Under the pieces are notes generated by a model that was not told where the DNA came from, made no database searches, and was given only the letters and a program-made list of their open reading frames with translations. From Saprospiraceae bacterium (GTDB lineage: Bacteria; Bacteroidota; Bacteroidia; Chitinophagales; Saprospiraceae): a stretch of 41,547 nucleotides of DNA. The position numbers and the translations under genes were made by a program. How positions within the stretch are numbered: position 1 is the stretch's first letter; every line of letters begins with the position of its first letter. The stretch is from contig JAHDFB010000025.1 of assembly GCA_020628475.1 (NCBI GenBank), positions 1-41,547 on the forward strand. Reading direction: 5' to 3'. Below, one piece after another: positions 1-8,566 of the stretch.

Positions 1-630
1 GTTTCGAATGGTATCGCCAGCATATTCAATAAAATAACCAGTACCTCCACTCGCACTCAATTTAGATATGATATAGAGGATGATATCTTTTGCTCCCACG
101 CCCTTTGCCAATGCTCCGTGCACGGATATTCTCATCGTTTTTGGCTTCTGTTGTATCAAGCATTGCGTGGCCATTACTTGCTCTACTTGTGATGTACCTA
201 TTCCGAAAGCAATGCAGCCAAAAGCACCGTGTGTCGATGTGTGACTATCTCCACATACTATAGTCATACCCGGCTTTGTAATGCCTTGTTCTGGACCAAT
301 CACATGGACGATTCCTTGTTTCTGATGACCCAGCCCGTACAATGGGACTCCAAATTCAGAACAATTTGATATTAATGTATCCACTTGTTTTTTGGATAAG
401 GGTTCTTTGATGGGCAGATGCTGATTCATGGTCGGAACATTGTGATCTGCCGTGGCAAGGATTTTTTCTTTTCTAAATATTGGAATATTTCTATTTCTAA
501 GCCCGGTAAAAGCTTGTGGGCTTGTTACCTCGTGGATATAATGTTGATCAATATATATGACCTGTCTTCCACCGGTAATATCTTTCACCACATGTGCATC
601 CCATAATTTATCAAAAAGCGTTTTATTCAT
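1..630 (-). CDS. leuC: 3-isopropylmalate dehydratase large subunit, N-terminal part (window edge)
   Basis: LeuC is the large, iron-sulfur-cluster-carrying subunit of isopropylmalate isomerase, which converts 2-isopropylmalate to 3-isopropylmalate in leucine synthesis. The reading frame opens at the ATG complementary to 628-630 and runs off the left edge, so 210 residues are present of a family that is usually about 465 long. Diagnostic stretches are [15 protein letters not shown] at the start, [24 protein letters not shown] and [14 protein letters not shown], the last containing the conserved aconitase-type substrate-site residues. The first cluster cysteine would be farther on, outside the window. 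It lies 52 bases downstream of leuA on the same strand, so the two are probably one operon, with leuD and leuB expected beyond the edge. Identity is seen directly from sequence; the operon is inferred. Confidence 0.95.
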   Translation of the reverse strand, partial: MNKTLFDKLWDAHVVKDITGGRQVIYIDQHYIHEVTSPQAFTGLRNRNIPIFRKEKILATADHNVPTMNQHLPIKEPLSKKQVDTLISNCSEFGVPLYGLGHQKQGIVHVIGPEQGITKPGMTIVCGDSHTSTHGAFGCIAFGIGTSQVEQVMATQCLIQQKPKTMRISVHGALAKGVGAKDIILYIISKLSASGGTGYFIEYAGDTIRN

Positions 631-682
631 TTACTTCTTTCTTTCAACAATAATATTCAATAATATTTTTTCAAACCAATGA

Positions 683-1840
683 TTAAACCTGTACTGGAAA
701 CAATTGTGTCAACATGGCTCTCAAATCTTGTTCATTTACTTCTTTTCGTTGATCTGCCAGCGAAATAAATTCCGAGTAGGCCACATCTAATTGATCTTTG
801 AATAAATTATATCCAACTTCTTTCGCTCTATAGGCCAAGGCTGCTCTTCCACTTCGAGCCGTCAATACGATCGAAGAATGATCGACACCGACTTCTAAAG
901 GATCAATTATTTCATAATTTTCTCTATTCTTAATGACGCCGTCTTGGTGTATTCCAGAGCTGTGTGCAAAGGCATTATCTCCTACGATGGCCTTATTGGG
1001 TTGAACCGGCATACACATACTATCCGATACTAACCGACTGATAGCATTTAACTGCCTAGTTTGAACTCTCGTAGAGAACTGCTTCGCATAGCGTTGTCTC
1101 AAAATCATGACCACTTCTTCCAGCGCCGTATTTCCGGCGCGCTCTCCTATTCCGTTGATAGTACATTCAATTTGCCTTGCCCCATCTAATACTCCTGCTA
1201 TAGAATTTGCAGTGGCCAATCCCAAATCATTGTGACAATGCGTTGACAAAATTACCTGATCAATACCTTTGACATGTTCTTTTAAATACTTGATTTTTTC
1301 AGCATATTCATGCGGCATACAATATCCCGTTGTGTCGGGAATATTCAATACAGTAGCGCCTGCCTTTACCGCGGCTTCACACACTCTGGCAAGATATTCA
1401 TTCTCCGTTCGGCCGGCATCCTCTGCGTAAAATTCCACGTCTTCTACAAAAGATTTCGCAAATTTTACTGCTTTGAATGCGCGTTCCAGGATATCCTCTC
1501 TTGTTGATCTGAATTTATGTTTTATATGCATATCCGAGGTACCGATTCCAGTATGAATTCTAGGATACACCGCATACTTAATGGCTTCTGCGGCCGTCTT
1601 AATATCCTTTTCCACCGATCTAGACAAGGCACAAACGGTTGCATTTTTTACTGTACTAGCCACAGCTGCTACTGCTTCAAAATCTCCGGGACTTGAAATA
1701 GGAAATCCTGCTTCGATAATATCGACCCCCAATTCATCCAAGGATTTGGCGATCCGAATTTTTTGATTGGTATTGAGCTTACAACCCGGAACTTGCTCTC
1801 CATCCCTCAAGGTTGTATCGAATATATATACTTTATCCAT
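683..1840 (-). CDS. leuA: 2-isopropylmalate synthase, short form without regulatory domain
   Basis: LeuA condenses acetyl-CoA with 2-oxoisovalerate in the first committed step of leucine synthesis. The HMGL-like TIM barrel is intact: [13 protein letters not shown] near the N-terminus, the metal-binding STHCHNDLG, and [10 protein letters not shown]. The protein is about 385 residues, whereas enterobacterial LeuA has about 520. It ends soon after the part linking the barrel to the C-terminal domain, so the leucine-sensing dimerisation domain is missing. I start it at the ATG at 1838-1840 (MDKVYIFDT); a TTG two codons upstream (1844-1846) is possible but less likely. leuC follows 52 bases downstream. 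Homocitrate or citramalate synthase activity cannot be ruled out from the barrel alone, but the adjacent leuC strongly favours LeuA. Confidence 0.9.
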   Translation of the reverse strand: MDKVYIFDTTLRDGEQVPGCKLNTNQKIRIAKSLDELGVDIIEAGFPISSPGDFEAVAAVASTVKNATVCALSRSVEKDIKTAAEAIKYAVYPRIHTGIGTSDMHIKHKFRSTREDILERAFKAVKFAKSFVEDVEFYAEDAGRTENEYLARVCEAAVKAGATVLNIPDTTGYCMPHEYAEKIKYLKEHVKGIDQVILSTHCHNDLGLATANSIAGVLDGARQIECTINGIGERAGNTALEEVVMILRQRYAKQFSTRVQTRQLNAISRLVSDSMCMPVQPNKAIVGDNAFAHSSGIHQDGVIKNRENYEIIDPLEVGVDHSSIVLTARSGRAALAYRAKEVGYNLFKDQLDVAYSEFISLADQRKEVNEQDLRAMLTQLFPVQV

Positions 1841-2029
1841 AATCAATCATTTACTTCTTCTTGAATTCGCTGTACCATAGGACAGCTGAAAAATGGTGCA
1901 CTAAAGTAGGATGGAAAGAGGATATAATCCGTTCAAAAAAATATAACTTTACATAATTCAACAATCATTTATTGATCATAATATACTTTTAATCAATATT
2001 TTATATTAAAAAACAATACAATCTTCAAT

Positions 2030-3580
2030 ATGAAATCGGATCGTTTGATTGCATTAATCTCATCTATGTCCAAAAGTGAAAAGCGAAACTTTAAGCTTTT
2101 TGCTACCAAAACAGGCAGTGATCAAAAGCTCTATATTCAACTATTCGATTACATCGAAAAATACGAATCTATTGATTCTAAAGGAACGCGTGGAAAAAAG
2201 GCCTTACTGTTTCAAAAAATACCCCAGCTTAAAGCCAGTCAATTAGCCAATCAAAAGAACATTTTGTACCGCCAACTTCTTCGATCGCTTCGAGAAACGA
2301 ATAAGGACATTTATCTTGAAATACAAGCGCGAGAACAATTTGATTTTGCTAAGGTACTCTATGCGAAAGGGGCATATCTCGAAAGTCTGGATTATTTACA
2401 AAAGGCTAAAAAGATGGCTCAAAAATTGGAAAAATCACCGCTTATCTATTTGGCCCTTGATTTTGAAAAACAAATAGAATCGCAACATGTTACGGGAAGT
2501 ATGTCCAAACGAGCTCATGAATTGGCTGAACAATCATCTCACTTAATCAAAGAGCTTCAATTAACAAACCAGTTATCCAATCTATCCTTATTACTTTATG
2601 GACATTATCTAAAAAATGGATTTGCAAGGAACGTTCAAGATCGTGAAAAGTTAGACCAGTATTTTCTTGAATTGAAACCAAGTTTTGTTGAAAAAGAACT
2701 GAATTTCTATCAAAAACTGTATTGGCATCAATCCATGGTTTGGTATCATTATATGTCCCAAAATTTTGCCAAAAATTATCAGCATTCCAGTAAATGGGTA
2801 CAACTTTTTGAGGACAATAAGCACATGATTGAAGTGGACACGGCCTCCTATCTGAAAGGCTTACACAATCTGCTTTCCTCTTTATTTCTAGCCGGAAAAA
2901 GAAGACGGTTTGATGCGAATTATCAAAAAATTCTTCAAGTCGAACAAAATCCTAGTATTCATTTTAATGTCAACGAACAATCTTTACTAAAACTGTATAA
3001 ATACATTCATGGTATCAACCAAATCATGTTATTTGTTCAATATGAAGAAGGCTTGGAGTTGATTCATGAATTGGAGCATATTTTAAGAAACAATGCTTAC
3101 GGCTGGGACGAAAGTCGACTCATGGTCTTCTACTACAAAATAGCATGCGTTTACTTCGGGAATGACATGTATGAGGAGGCCATTTTTTGGTTAAATAAAA
3201 TCATTAACCAGCACTATGGAAGTTTAAAACAAGACATTCAATGTTTCTCTAGAATTTTGAGCTTGATCACCCACTATGAAATGGGGAACACCTTGTTGGT
3301 TAGTTATCAAATCGTATCGGTCTATCGATTTTTATTAAAGATGAAACAATTGGGAAAGGTTCAACGAGAAATATTCATTTTCTTACGTAAAACATCTAAA
3401 CTGATTCCATCAGAAATTAATCAAGCCTTTTCGCAACTGAAGAACAATTTACTGATCATTACTGAAGATCAGTATGAAAAACGCGCATTTCTTTATTTGG
3501 ATATCATCGCTTGGTTGGATAGTAAATTAGAAAACATACGTATGGTCGATGCCATTGAACGCAACATGTTGCTGGAATAA
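2030..3580 (+). CDS. Conserved Bacteroidota helical-repeat protein, function unknown
   Basis: This 516-residue protein has no signal peptide and no membrane segment, so it should be cytoplasmic. It opens with a motif of the type MSKSEKRNFKLFA, followed by repeated amphipathic helices such as AKGAYLESLDYLQKAKKMAQKLEK and YKIACVYFGNDMYEEAIFWLNKI, which look like degenerate TPR units. I recognise the type as a family conserved in Bacteroidota, but no function is known to me. No catalytic motif is visible. It is transcribed divergently from leuA across a 183-base gap, and its stop lies only six bases from the stop of the converging transporter gene, leaving no room for a separate terminator. A scaffold role is only a guess. 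Confidence 0.85.
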   Translation: MKSDRLIALISSMSKSEKRNFKLFATKTGSDQKLYIQLFDYIEKYESIDSKGTRGKKALLFQKIPQLKASQLANQKNILYRQLLRSLRETNKDIYLEIQAREQFDFAKVLYAKGAYLESLDYLQKAKKMAQKLEKSPLIYLALDFEKQIESQHVTGSMSKRAHELAEQSSHLIKELQLTNQLSNLSLLLYGHYLKNGFARNVQDREKLDQYFLELKPSFVEKELNFYQKLYWHQSMVWYHYMSQNFAKNYQHSSKWVQLFEDNKHMIEVDTASYLKGLHNLLSSLFLAGKRRRFDANYQKILQVEQNPSIHFNVNEQSLLKLYKYIHGINQIMLFVQYEEGLELIHELEHILRNNAYGWDESRLMVFYYKIACVYFGNDMYEEAIFWLNKIINQHYGSLKQDIQCFSRILSLITHYEMGNTLLVSYQIVSVYRFLLKMKQLGKVQREIFIFLRKTSKLIPSEINQAFSQLKNNLLIITEDQYEKRAFLYLDIIAWLDSKLENIRMVDAIERNMLLE

Positions 3581-3586
3581 TCCCCG

Positions 3587-4684
3587 TCATTTATTGATTC
3601 CCTGCGTAATTTTCTGAACAATCTTCCATTGATCGAGAAAGGCTGCAGCAATAACACGCAAAACCGTGTACGCTGGAATCGCTAATATCATACCTAAAAT
3701 TCCACCAATTTTTGCTGCCGCTAATATCAGAATAAAGATTTCCAGAGGATGGGCCTTGACACTCTTTGAATAAATAAATGGTTGCAGCACAAAATTGTCT
3801 ACGGCCTGCATTCCAGCAAACACAACAACAACTTTTATCAGCAATGGCATTAACACCTCATAAAAATCCACATTGAGATTGGTTGAAACTGTACTGAACA
3901 TTGCAAATATAGCTCCTATCAAAGGTCCGACATATGGAATCACATTGATGAGTGCCGCAAAGAATCCAATCAGTAATGCGTTTTGCACGCCCAGTAGTGC
4001 CAATGCCGTGGATACCAATATAGTAATGATCGTCATTTGAAGTAAGATCCCACCGAAATAATTTCTTAGCATTGAACTGATATCTTCAATGACTTGAAGC
4101 GTTTCTTTTTCATACTTATTGGGCACCAGTGCTAAAATGAAATTATTAAATAGATTCGATTCCTTAAGAAAGAAAAAAGTAATAAAGAGGATCGAGAATA
4201 TACCAATCATAAAGGAACTAGCGACACTAAAGACAGAGCCTACAAAATTTCCAATGACACCCGGTTTAAAATAATTAGCAAAGGTATCTCTAAAGTCAGC
4301 AAAACTAATTTCCTCCTGAGAAACCAACCCCCACTCAGCCAATTGATTATTGACTCGTTGTAGTGGTTCTTGTAAAGCGCTGAATATGGATTCATATCGA
4401 ACTTGAGATAAATTATTTGCCTGCTCCACAATCATCGGTATAAATATGAAGCTCAATCCAAGAAATATGACCACGAAAATAAATAGTGTGACGATAGCAC
4501 TGAAGGTTCTGCCCAGTTGAAAGTTTTTAATTTTCAAGCCTGTAAGAAACTTCATAATTGGTTGCCCCACCATTGAAAGCACCCATGAAATCAATACATA
4601 GGCCACTACATCTGTAAAGTAATATACGATCAAGCCAATTAGTAATAGAGGCAGTAATATTAAAATTGTTCGTCTGAAATTCAT
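3587..4684 (-). CDS. AI-2E family transporter (PerM/YdiK-like)
   Basis: A 365-residue polytopic inner-membrane protein. Two hydrophobic helices open the protein (ILILLPLLLIGLIVYYF and following), a soluble stretch lies at roughly residues 85-145, and a membrane-spanning C-terminal half carries the family signature INVIPYVGPLIGAIFA, followed by an amphipathic segment ending DQWKIVQK. This is the PF01594 architecture at its usual length. The family was named for autoinducer-2 export in E. coli TqsA, but members elsewhere move other substrates (for example sodium/proton exchange), so the substrate is unknown here. It is the last gene of a same-strand run, 53 bases after the hexosaminidase start. 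Confidence 0.88.
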   Translation of the reverse strand: MNFRRTILILLPLLLIGLIVYYFTDVVAYVLISWVLSMVGQPIMKFLTGLKIKNFQLGRTFSAIVTLFIFVVIFLGLSFIFIPMIVEQANNLSQVRYESIFSALQEPLQRVNNQLAEWGLVSQEEISFADFRDTFANYFKPGVIGNFVGSVFSVASSFMIGIFSILFITFFFLKESNLFNNFILALVPNKYEKETLQVIEDISSMLRNYFGGILLQMTIITILVSTALALLGVQNALLIGFFAALINVIPYVGPLIGAIFAMFSTVSTNLNVDFYEVLMPLLIKVVVVFAGMQAVDNFVLQPFIYSKSVKAHPLEIFILILAAAKIGGILGMILAIPAYTVLRVIAAAFLDQWKIVQKITQGINK

Positions 4685-4737
4685 GAAAAAATTGTTCGTT
4701 CAATTAGTAAGGCTAAATCTAAATTAAAATATTCCGT

Positions 4738-6963
4738 TTAATTTATCACTATTTCATCGACGAAGAGCCAAGCTATATGTCCGGCACCTTGTTTACCTTC
4801 AGCAATCATACCGTGATTACGGGCAATCACCTTAACATACTTTGCTTTCTTATTCACTGGAATTTTACTAGTAATCACTTTTTTAGATGCAGGATCGACA
4901 GATTTCGTCTCCACATGTTCGTAGGTCTCCCCATTATCTGAAACATATAATTCGACTTGAGACGGTAAATAGATCCATTGCCCTTCTCCATCGAAAAAGC
5001 GCAATTGAATTTCCGACAATTCCTGTGATTCCTCCCATTCGATAATTGCTTCAAAATCATCACCAGAAAAACCCATCCATTCTGACCCTCCGTATTTCTC
5101 ATCACTTCCTTTGACACCATTGATCAGAGCCGTGCTTCCAGAAGCTGGATAAGATTCGGAAGGAGACGTTTTCAATTCAATAGATGCCTTGGTACCTAAA
5201 TGATTCATAAAATCAATAATTTCAGTTCCTCCTACTTGCTCATTTAATTCGGCGTAAAAAGCATATACGCCTGACTTCGTTAAGGGGAATGACTGATTTT
5301 CGACGGATATGATGGTACCTTCCGGATTGATGCAAAAATACTCCGCAGCTTGTCGTTCACATTGAACCTTTGCCTTTGGACCTTGTCCTTTTTCCACTTC
5401 TGCTTGAATTTGAACATTTAATTGATGATCTGCTATATTGACCATCTTTTTTTTCCAATAATTGGTATGAGTGGCTAACCGATCTTGATAAGTTGTATAG
5501 TTGCGGCTTTCTAATGGATTAAATAAAACCTCACTTAATGCGGTCATACGGGCCAAGGCCATGTATTCTACTCGATTAAAGTCTTTCATATATTCGGTCC
5601 AAACATTTCCCTGCGCACCCCATACCAATGGTGCTTCCTCCTGGTTCAATTCAGCTGGTATCACCTCATAATGATAGACATCTCTAACTGTTGTTAATCC
5701 TCCAATAGCAACTGGTTCGCTAGGACTTGGTGACTGATAATGATCAAAATAGCAATGCGATCCTGGCGTCATGATCACTCGATGACCTTCTTTTGCCGCA
5801 TCGATTCCTCCTTGGGTTCCTCTCCATGACATCACAATAGAACCTTCGTTCAGTCCACCTTCTAATATCTCGTCCCAGCCAATAATGGTTTTTCCTTTTG
5901 TCTTTAAATAGTCCCCCATTCTTCCAATAAAGTAACTTTGGAGACCGTGCTCATCCTTCAGATTTTTTTCGCGAATTAAGTTCTGGCAAAAGCTCGATTT
6001 TTTCCAGGCTTCTTTCGGGCATTCATCACCTCCAATATGAATCATTTCGTACGGAAACAATTCAACCACCTCATCTAAAACGTCTTCTAAAAATTGGAAT
6101 GTTTCCTCAGTAGGACAATACACATCCGAAAATACGCCCCATTTGGTTGCTACTTCAATTGGTTTATTTTCACAACCTAATGCAGGATAAGCTGCGATTG
6201 CCGCTTGAGCATGTCCGGGCATTTCAATTTCCGGAATCACATCAATTCCTCGTGCCTTAGCATAAGCCACTACTTCTTTTATTTCTTCTTGTGTGTAATA
6301 CCCACCATATCGCTTCCCATCAAATTGATGAGGCTGATCATTATAATGTCCAATCAAGGTTTCATTTCTGTAAGCGGCAACTTCTTGAAGCTTTGGGTAT
6401 TTCTTAATTTCAATTCTCCATCCTTGATCTTCTGTCAAATGCCAATGGAACTTACTGTATTTATAAAAACACAAATAGTCAATATATTTTTTTACATCTG
6501 AAACAGGAAAAAAGTGTCTACAGACATCTAAATGCATCCCGCGGTAATCAAATTCTGCCTGATCTGAAAGGGTCCCAAGTACTAATTTGTTATCATTTAG
6601 TTGCCATATTTGATATAGACTAACCATAGCATTGCGAAAATCTCTTTCGTTTTGAAGATTCATTTCTATGGATTGATCCGAAATTTTCAGCCGATATCCA
6701 TGTACGGGTAAAGTATTATCTAATTGAATCTTAACATTGGATGAGCTTTGATCAAATGTGCAGGACATCTCCAGGGTTTTCAGCCAAGGTTTATATTGAT
6801 CAATAAAGTTCTCCGATGGAAAGCTCAACTGTTTGATTTTAGAGTACTTATTTTCAAAATCCATATTATCTGGATTTGGGATAAGATCGAGATTTGGAAC
6901 AACGGAATTCGTGCAAGAGACGATCCCCAAAAGCATCACCAAGATGACCGCAATATATTTCAT
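4738..6963 (-). CDS. GH20 beta-N-acetylhexosaminidase lipoprotein
   Basis: This 741-residue enzyme should remove terminal beta-linked GlcNAc/GalNAc from glycans or chitin oligomers. A lipoprotein signal ends at Cys17 (LLGIVSC). A GH20b-type N-terminal domain follows, then the TIM barrel with DYRGMHLDVCRHFFP, KFHWHLTEDQGWRIE, DVIPEIEMPGHAQAA and the catalytic pair in HIGGDECPKEAW, Asp313 and Glu314. The substrate-assisted retaining mechanism of the family uses this Asp-Glu pair. The C-terminal third holds a chitobiase-like beta segment and a discoidin-like (F5/8 type C) region at about residues 620-741, probably binding carbohydrate. It sits between a GT-C-like gene (55 bases upstream) and the AI-2E transporter, and probably acts at the cell surface or in the periplasm. 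Confidence 0.95.
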   Translation of the reverse strand: MKYIAVILVMLLGIVSCTNSVVPNLDLIPNPDNMDFENKYSKIKQLSFPSENFIDQYKPWLKTLEMSCTFDQSSSNVKIQLDNTLPVHGYRLKISDQSIEMNLQNERDFRNAMVSLYQIWQLNDNKLVLGTLSDQAEFDYRGMHLDVCRHFFPVSDVKKYIDYLCFYKYSKFHWHLTEDQGWRIEIKKYPKLQEVAAYRNETLIGHYNDQPHQFDGKRYGGYYTQEEIKEVVAYAKARGIDVIPEIEMPGHAQAAIAAYPALGCENKPIEVATKWGVFSDVYCPTEETFQFLEDVLDEVVELFPYEMIHIGGDECPKEAWKKSSFCQNLIREKNLKDEHGLQSYFIGRMGDYLKTKGKTIIGWDEILEGGLNEGSIVMSWRGTQGGIDAAKEGHRVIMTPGSHCYFDHYQSPSPSEPVAIGGLTTVRDVYHYEVIPAELNQEEAPLVWGAQGNVWTEYMKDFNRVEYMALARMTALSEVLFNPLESRNYTTYQDRLATHTNYWKKKMVNIADHQLNVQIQAEVEKGQGPKAKVQCERQAAEYFCINPEGTIISVENQSFPLTKSGVYAFYAELNEQVGGTEIIDFMNHLGTKASIELKTSPSESYPASGSTALINGVKGSDEKYGGSEWMGFSGDDFEAIIEWEESQELSEIQLRFFDGEGQWIYLPSQVELYVSDNGETYEHVETKSVDPASKKVITSKIPVNKKAKYVKVIARNHGMIAEGKQGAGHIAWLFVDEIVIN

Positions 6964-7018
6964 GCTTTCAATTTAATATGAGGCTTCAAAATACTAAAAA
7001 TTCGTAGGAATTATTATT

Positions 7019-8521
7019 TCAATCCAACAACAATAGCTTCAAATCCCACTTATTAACCTTCGCGAAATACGACTTGCTCGCCAAGGAATCTAAATGAATC
7101 CCCTGAGAAGAATAGGCTTGATTAGAATCTTCTTCATCCAATTCCGATACGATGATAAACGGATCCAACTTGTTTATAGGATCGTGATCGTTAAAATAAT
7201 GTTTCCACACGGGTATCGCTTTGTTCTTGGATTGCCAACTAAGTGAAGGTGCCCACGGACCAATTATTGGCTTTCGCCTGTCGGCTCGCCCAAAGGAAAG
7301 GTCGGCCATCATAGCGTCTATCTTTTCCATTTCAAAACTTCGATTCTTATGAGAGCTGATATAATCTTTGATATGGATACTCCCTAAGAAAACAAGAGCT
7401 ACACTTAGAAATATTTGAACCATTTTAAAAGGCAGACGATTTGTTTTTGCCAACAAGTACTCTGTAATTACCAAGGATGTTAGCATACCCATTTGAAAAA
7501 TAAAACTGATGACATATCGAGTGGGTAGATAGGTGATGCAAAATTTATGCATTTCGACGATCATCCAACTCAATAAGCCAATAAATAAAAATTTGAACAA
7601 CTTAGATGGCTTATTAAACATCCTTATCATGCCAAGAATTAAGGCAAGATAAAAGCAAACAGTAAATGGAAATAAGTAACTATTGTGGAAATACTTTTTC
7701 AATACATAGCTTATTCTTCCCGGTAATTGTTCCAACAATATCCATCGATTTTGAGTCTGGCCAGACAGTACAAAGTTCAACAATTCTTTATTGGGCCAAT
7801 ACCAACATAATAAGTAAAGGAGTAAGAAAAACAGTAATGCGGCACTTACGATGAGAATACGTTTACCCTGCGCTTTGTTCTTCTTGTTTGTTACTAAAAA
7901 TTGTAGCACCAAAGCTATAGGAAGAATCGGCAAAACATAGATATACTGAATCTTAAAGTAATAGGCTAAAGAACAAAAAAATGCTGCCACTATTAACAGA
8001 CTATTGGATTGATTCTTTTCTGAACGCCATAAAAAGACCAGTCCCAAAAATATTGATATCGAAGACAATATTTCGGCCAAACAATAGTGCGAAAAATGGA
8101 ATATATAATACTCTAATAGCAATATTATTGAGGCGATACTAGCCCATATGATGGTAAATTTATTCCAATGTAATCCCAGAATAAATGCGGCAATAAAAAG
8201 GACTAATAAGGTAGTTCTTGCCGTTCTTTTGGAAATCCCAAATATTTTGAATGCCGGATATAAAACAGCACTTAACAAAGGGGTTTTTACCAATCCATCA
8301 GTATCCGACATACCTAATTCACCGACATTGATAAAGTTTCTTATTTGACAGGTGTATAAGCCTTCATCGGTATTTGCCCCACGACTCGTAGAAATATGTA
8401 TGTCCGGATCTGCTTTTAAGAATGGGAAATGCAGCGCTATCATGCAACTCGCTAACAACAATCCGATCCAAATTTTATTTCTAGTACTAGAATAAAAATC
8501 CATGGATATAAAGGTAATCAT
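7019..8521 (-). CDS. Polytopic membrane glycosyltransferase-like protein (GT-C fold, PMT/ArnT-like)
   Basis: A 500-residue protein with about ten to twelve hydrophobic helices. After the first helix comes a loop with DPDIHISTSRGANTDEGLYT; an acidic pair in this first periplasmic loop is the hallmark of GT-C enzymes, which take sugars from polyprenyl-phosphate donors. Several helices follow, and a soluble tail from about residue 390 ends in DLKLLLLD. These features fit the PMT_2/ArnT-like group, but no close subfamily is recognised, so donor and acceptor are unknown. The start could be the first Met or Met7 (MDFYSS). It lies 45 bases downstream of porZ on the same strand. A link to surface polysaccharide or lipid A decoration is inferred from the neighbour only. 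Confidence 0.72.
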   Translation of the reverse strand: MITFISMDFYSSTRNKIWIGLLLASCMIALHFPFLKADPDIHISTSRGANTDEGLYTCQIRNFINVGELGMSDTDGLVKTPLLSAVLYPAFKIFGISKRTARTTLLVLFIAAFILGLHWNKFTIIWASIASIILLLEYYIFHFSHYCLAEILSSISIFLGLVFLWRSEKNQSNSLLIVAAFFCSLAYYFKIQYIYVLPILPIALVLQFLVTNKKNKAQGKRILIVSAALLFFLLLYLLCWYWPNKELLNFVLSGQTQNRWILLEQLPGRISYVLKKYFHNSYLFPFTVCFYLALILGMIRMFNKPSKLFKFLFIGLLSWMIVEMHKFCITYLPTRYVISFIFQMGMLTSLVITEYLLAKTNRLPFKMVQIFLSVALVFLGSIHIKDYISSHKNRSFEMEKIDAMMADLSFGRADRRKPIIGPWAPSLSWQSKNKAIPVWKHYFNDHDPINKLDPFIIVSELDEEDSNQAYSSQGIHLDSLASKSYFAKVNKWDLKLLLLD

Positions 8522-8566
8522 CGAACAGAACTCGAGGAAATTTAATAGCTACTAAGAGAAAAACTA

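Noticed and set aside
418-606. 62-residue plus-strand frame at the left edge
   Set aside because: Antisense to leuC, whose N-terminal signature is clear.
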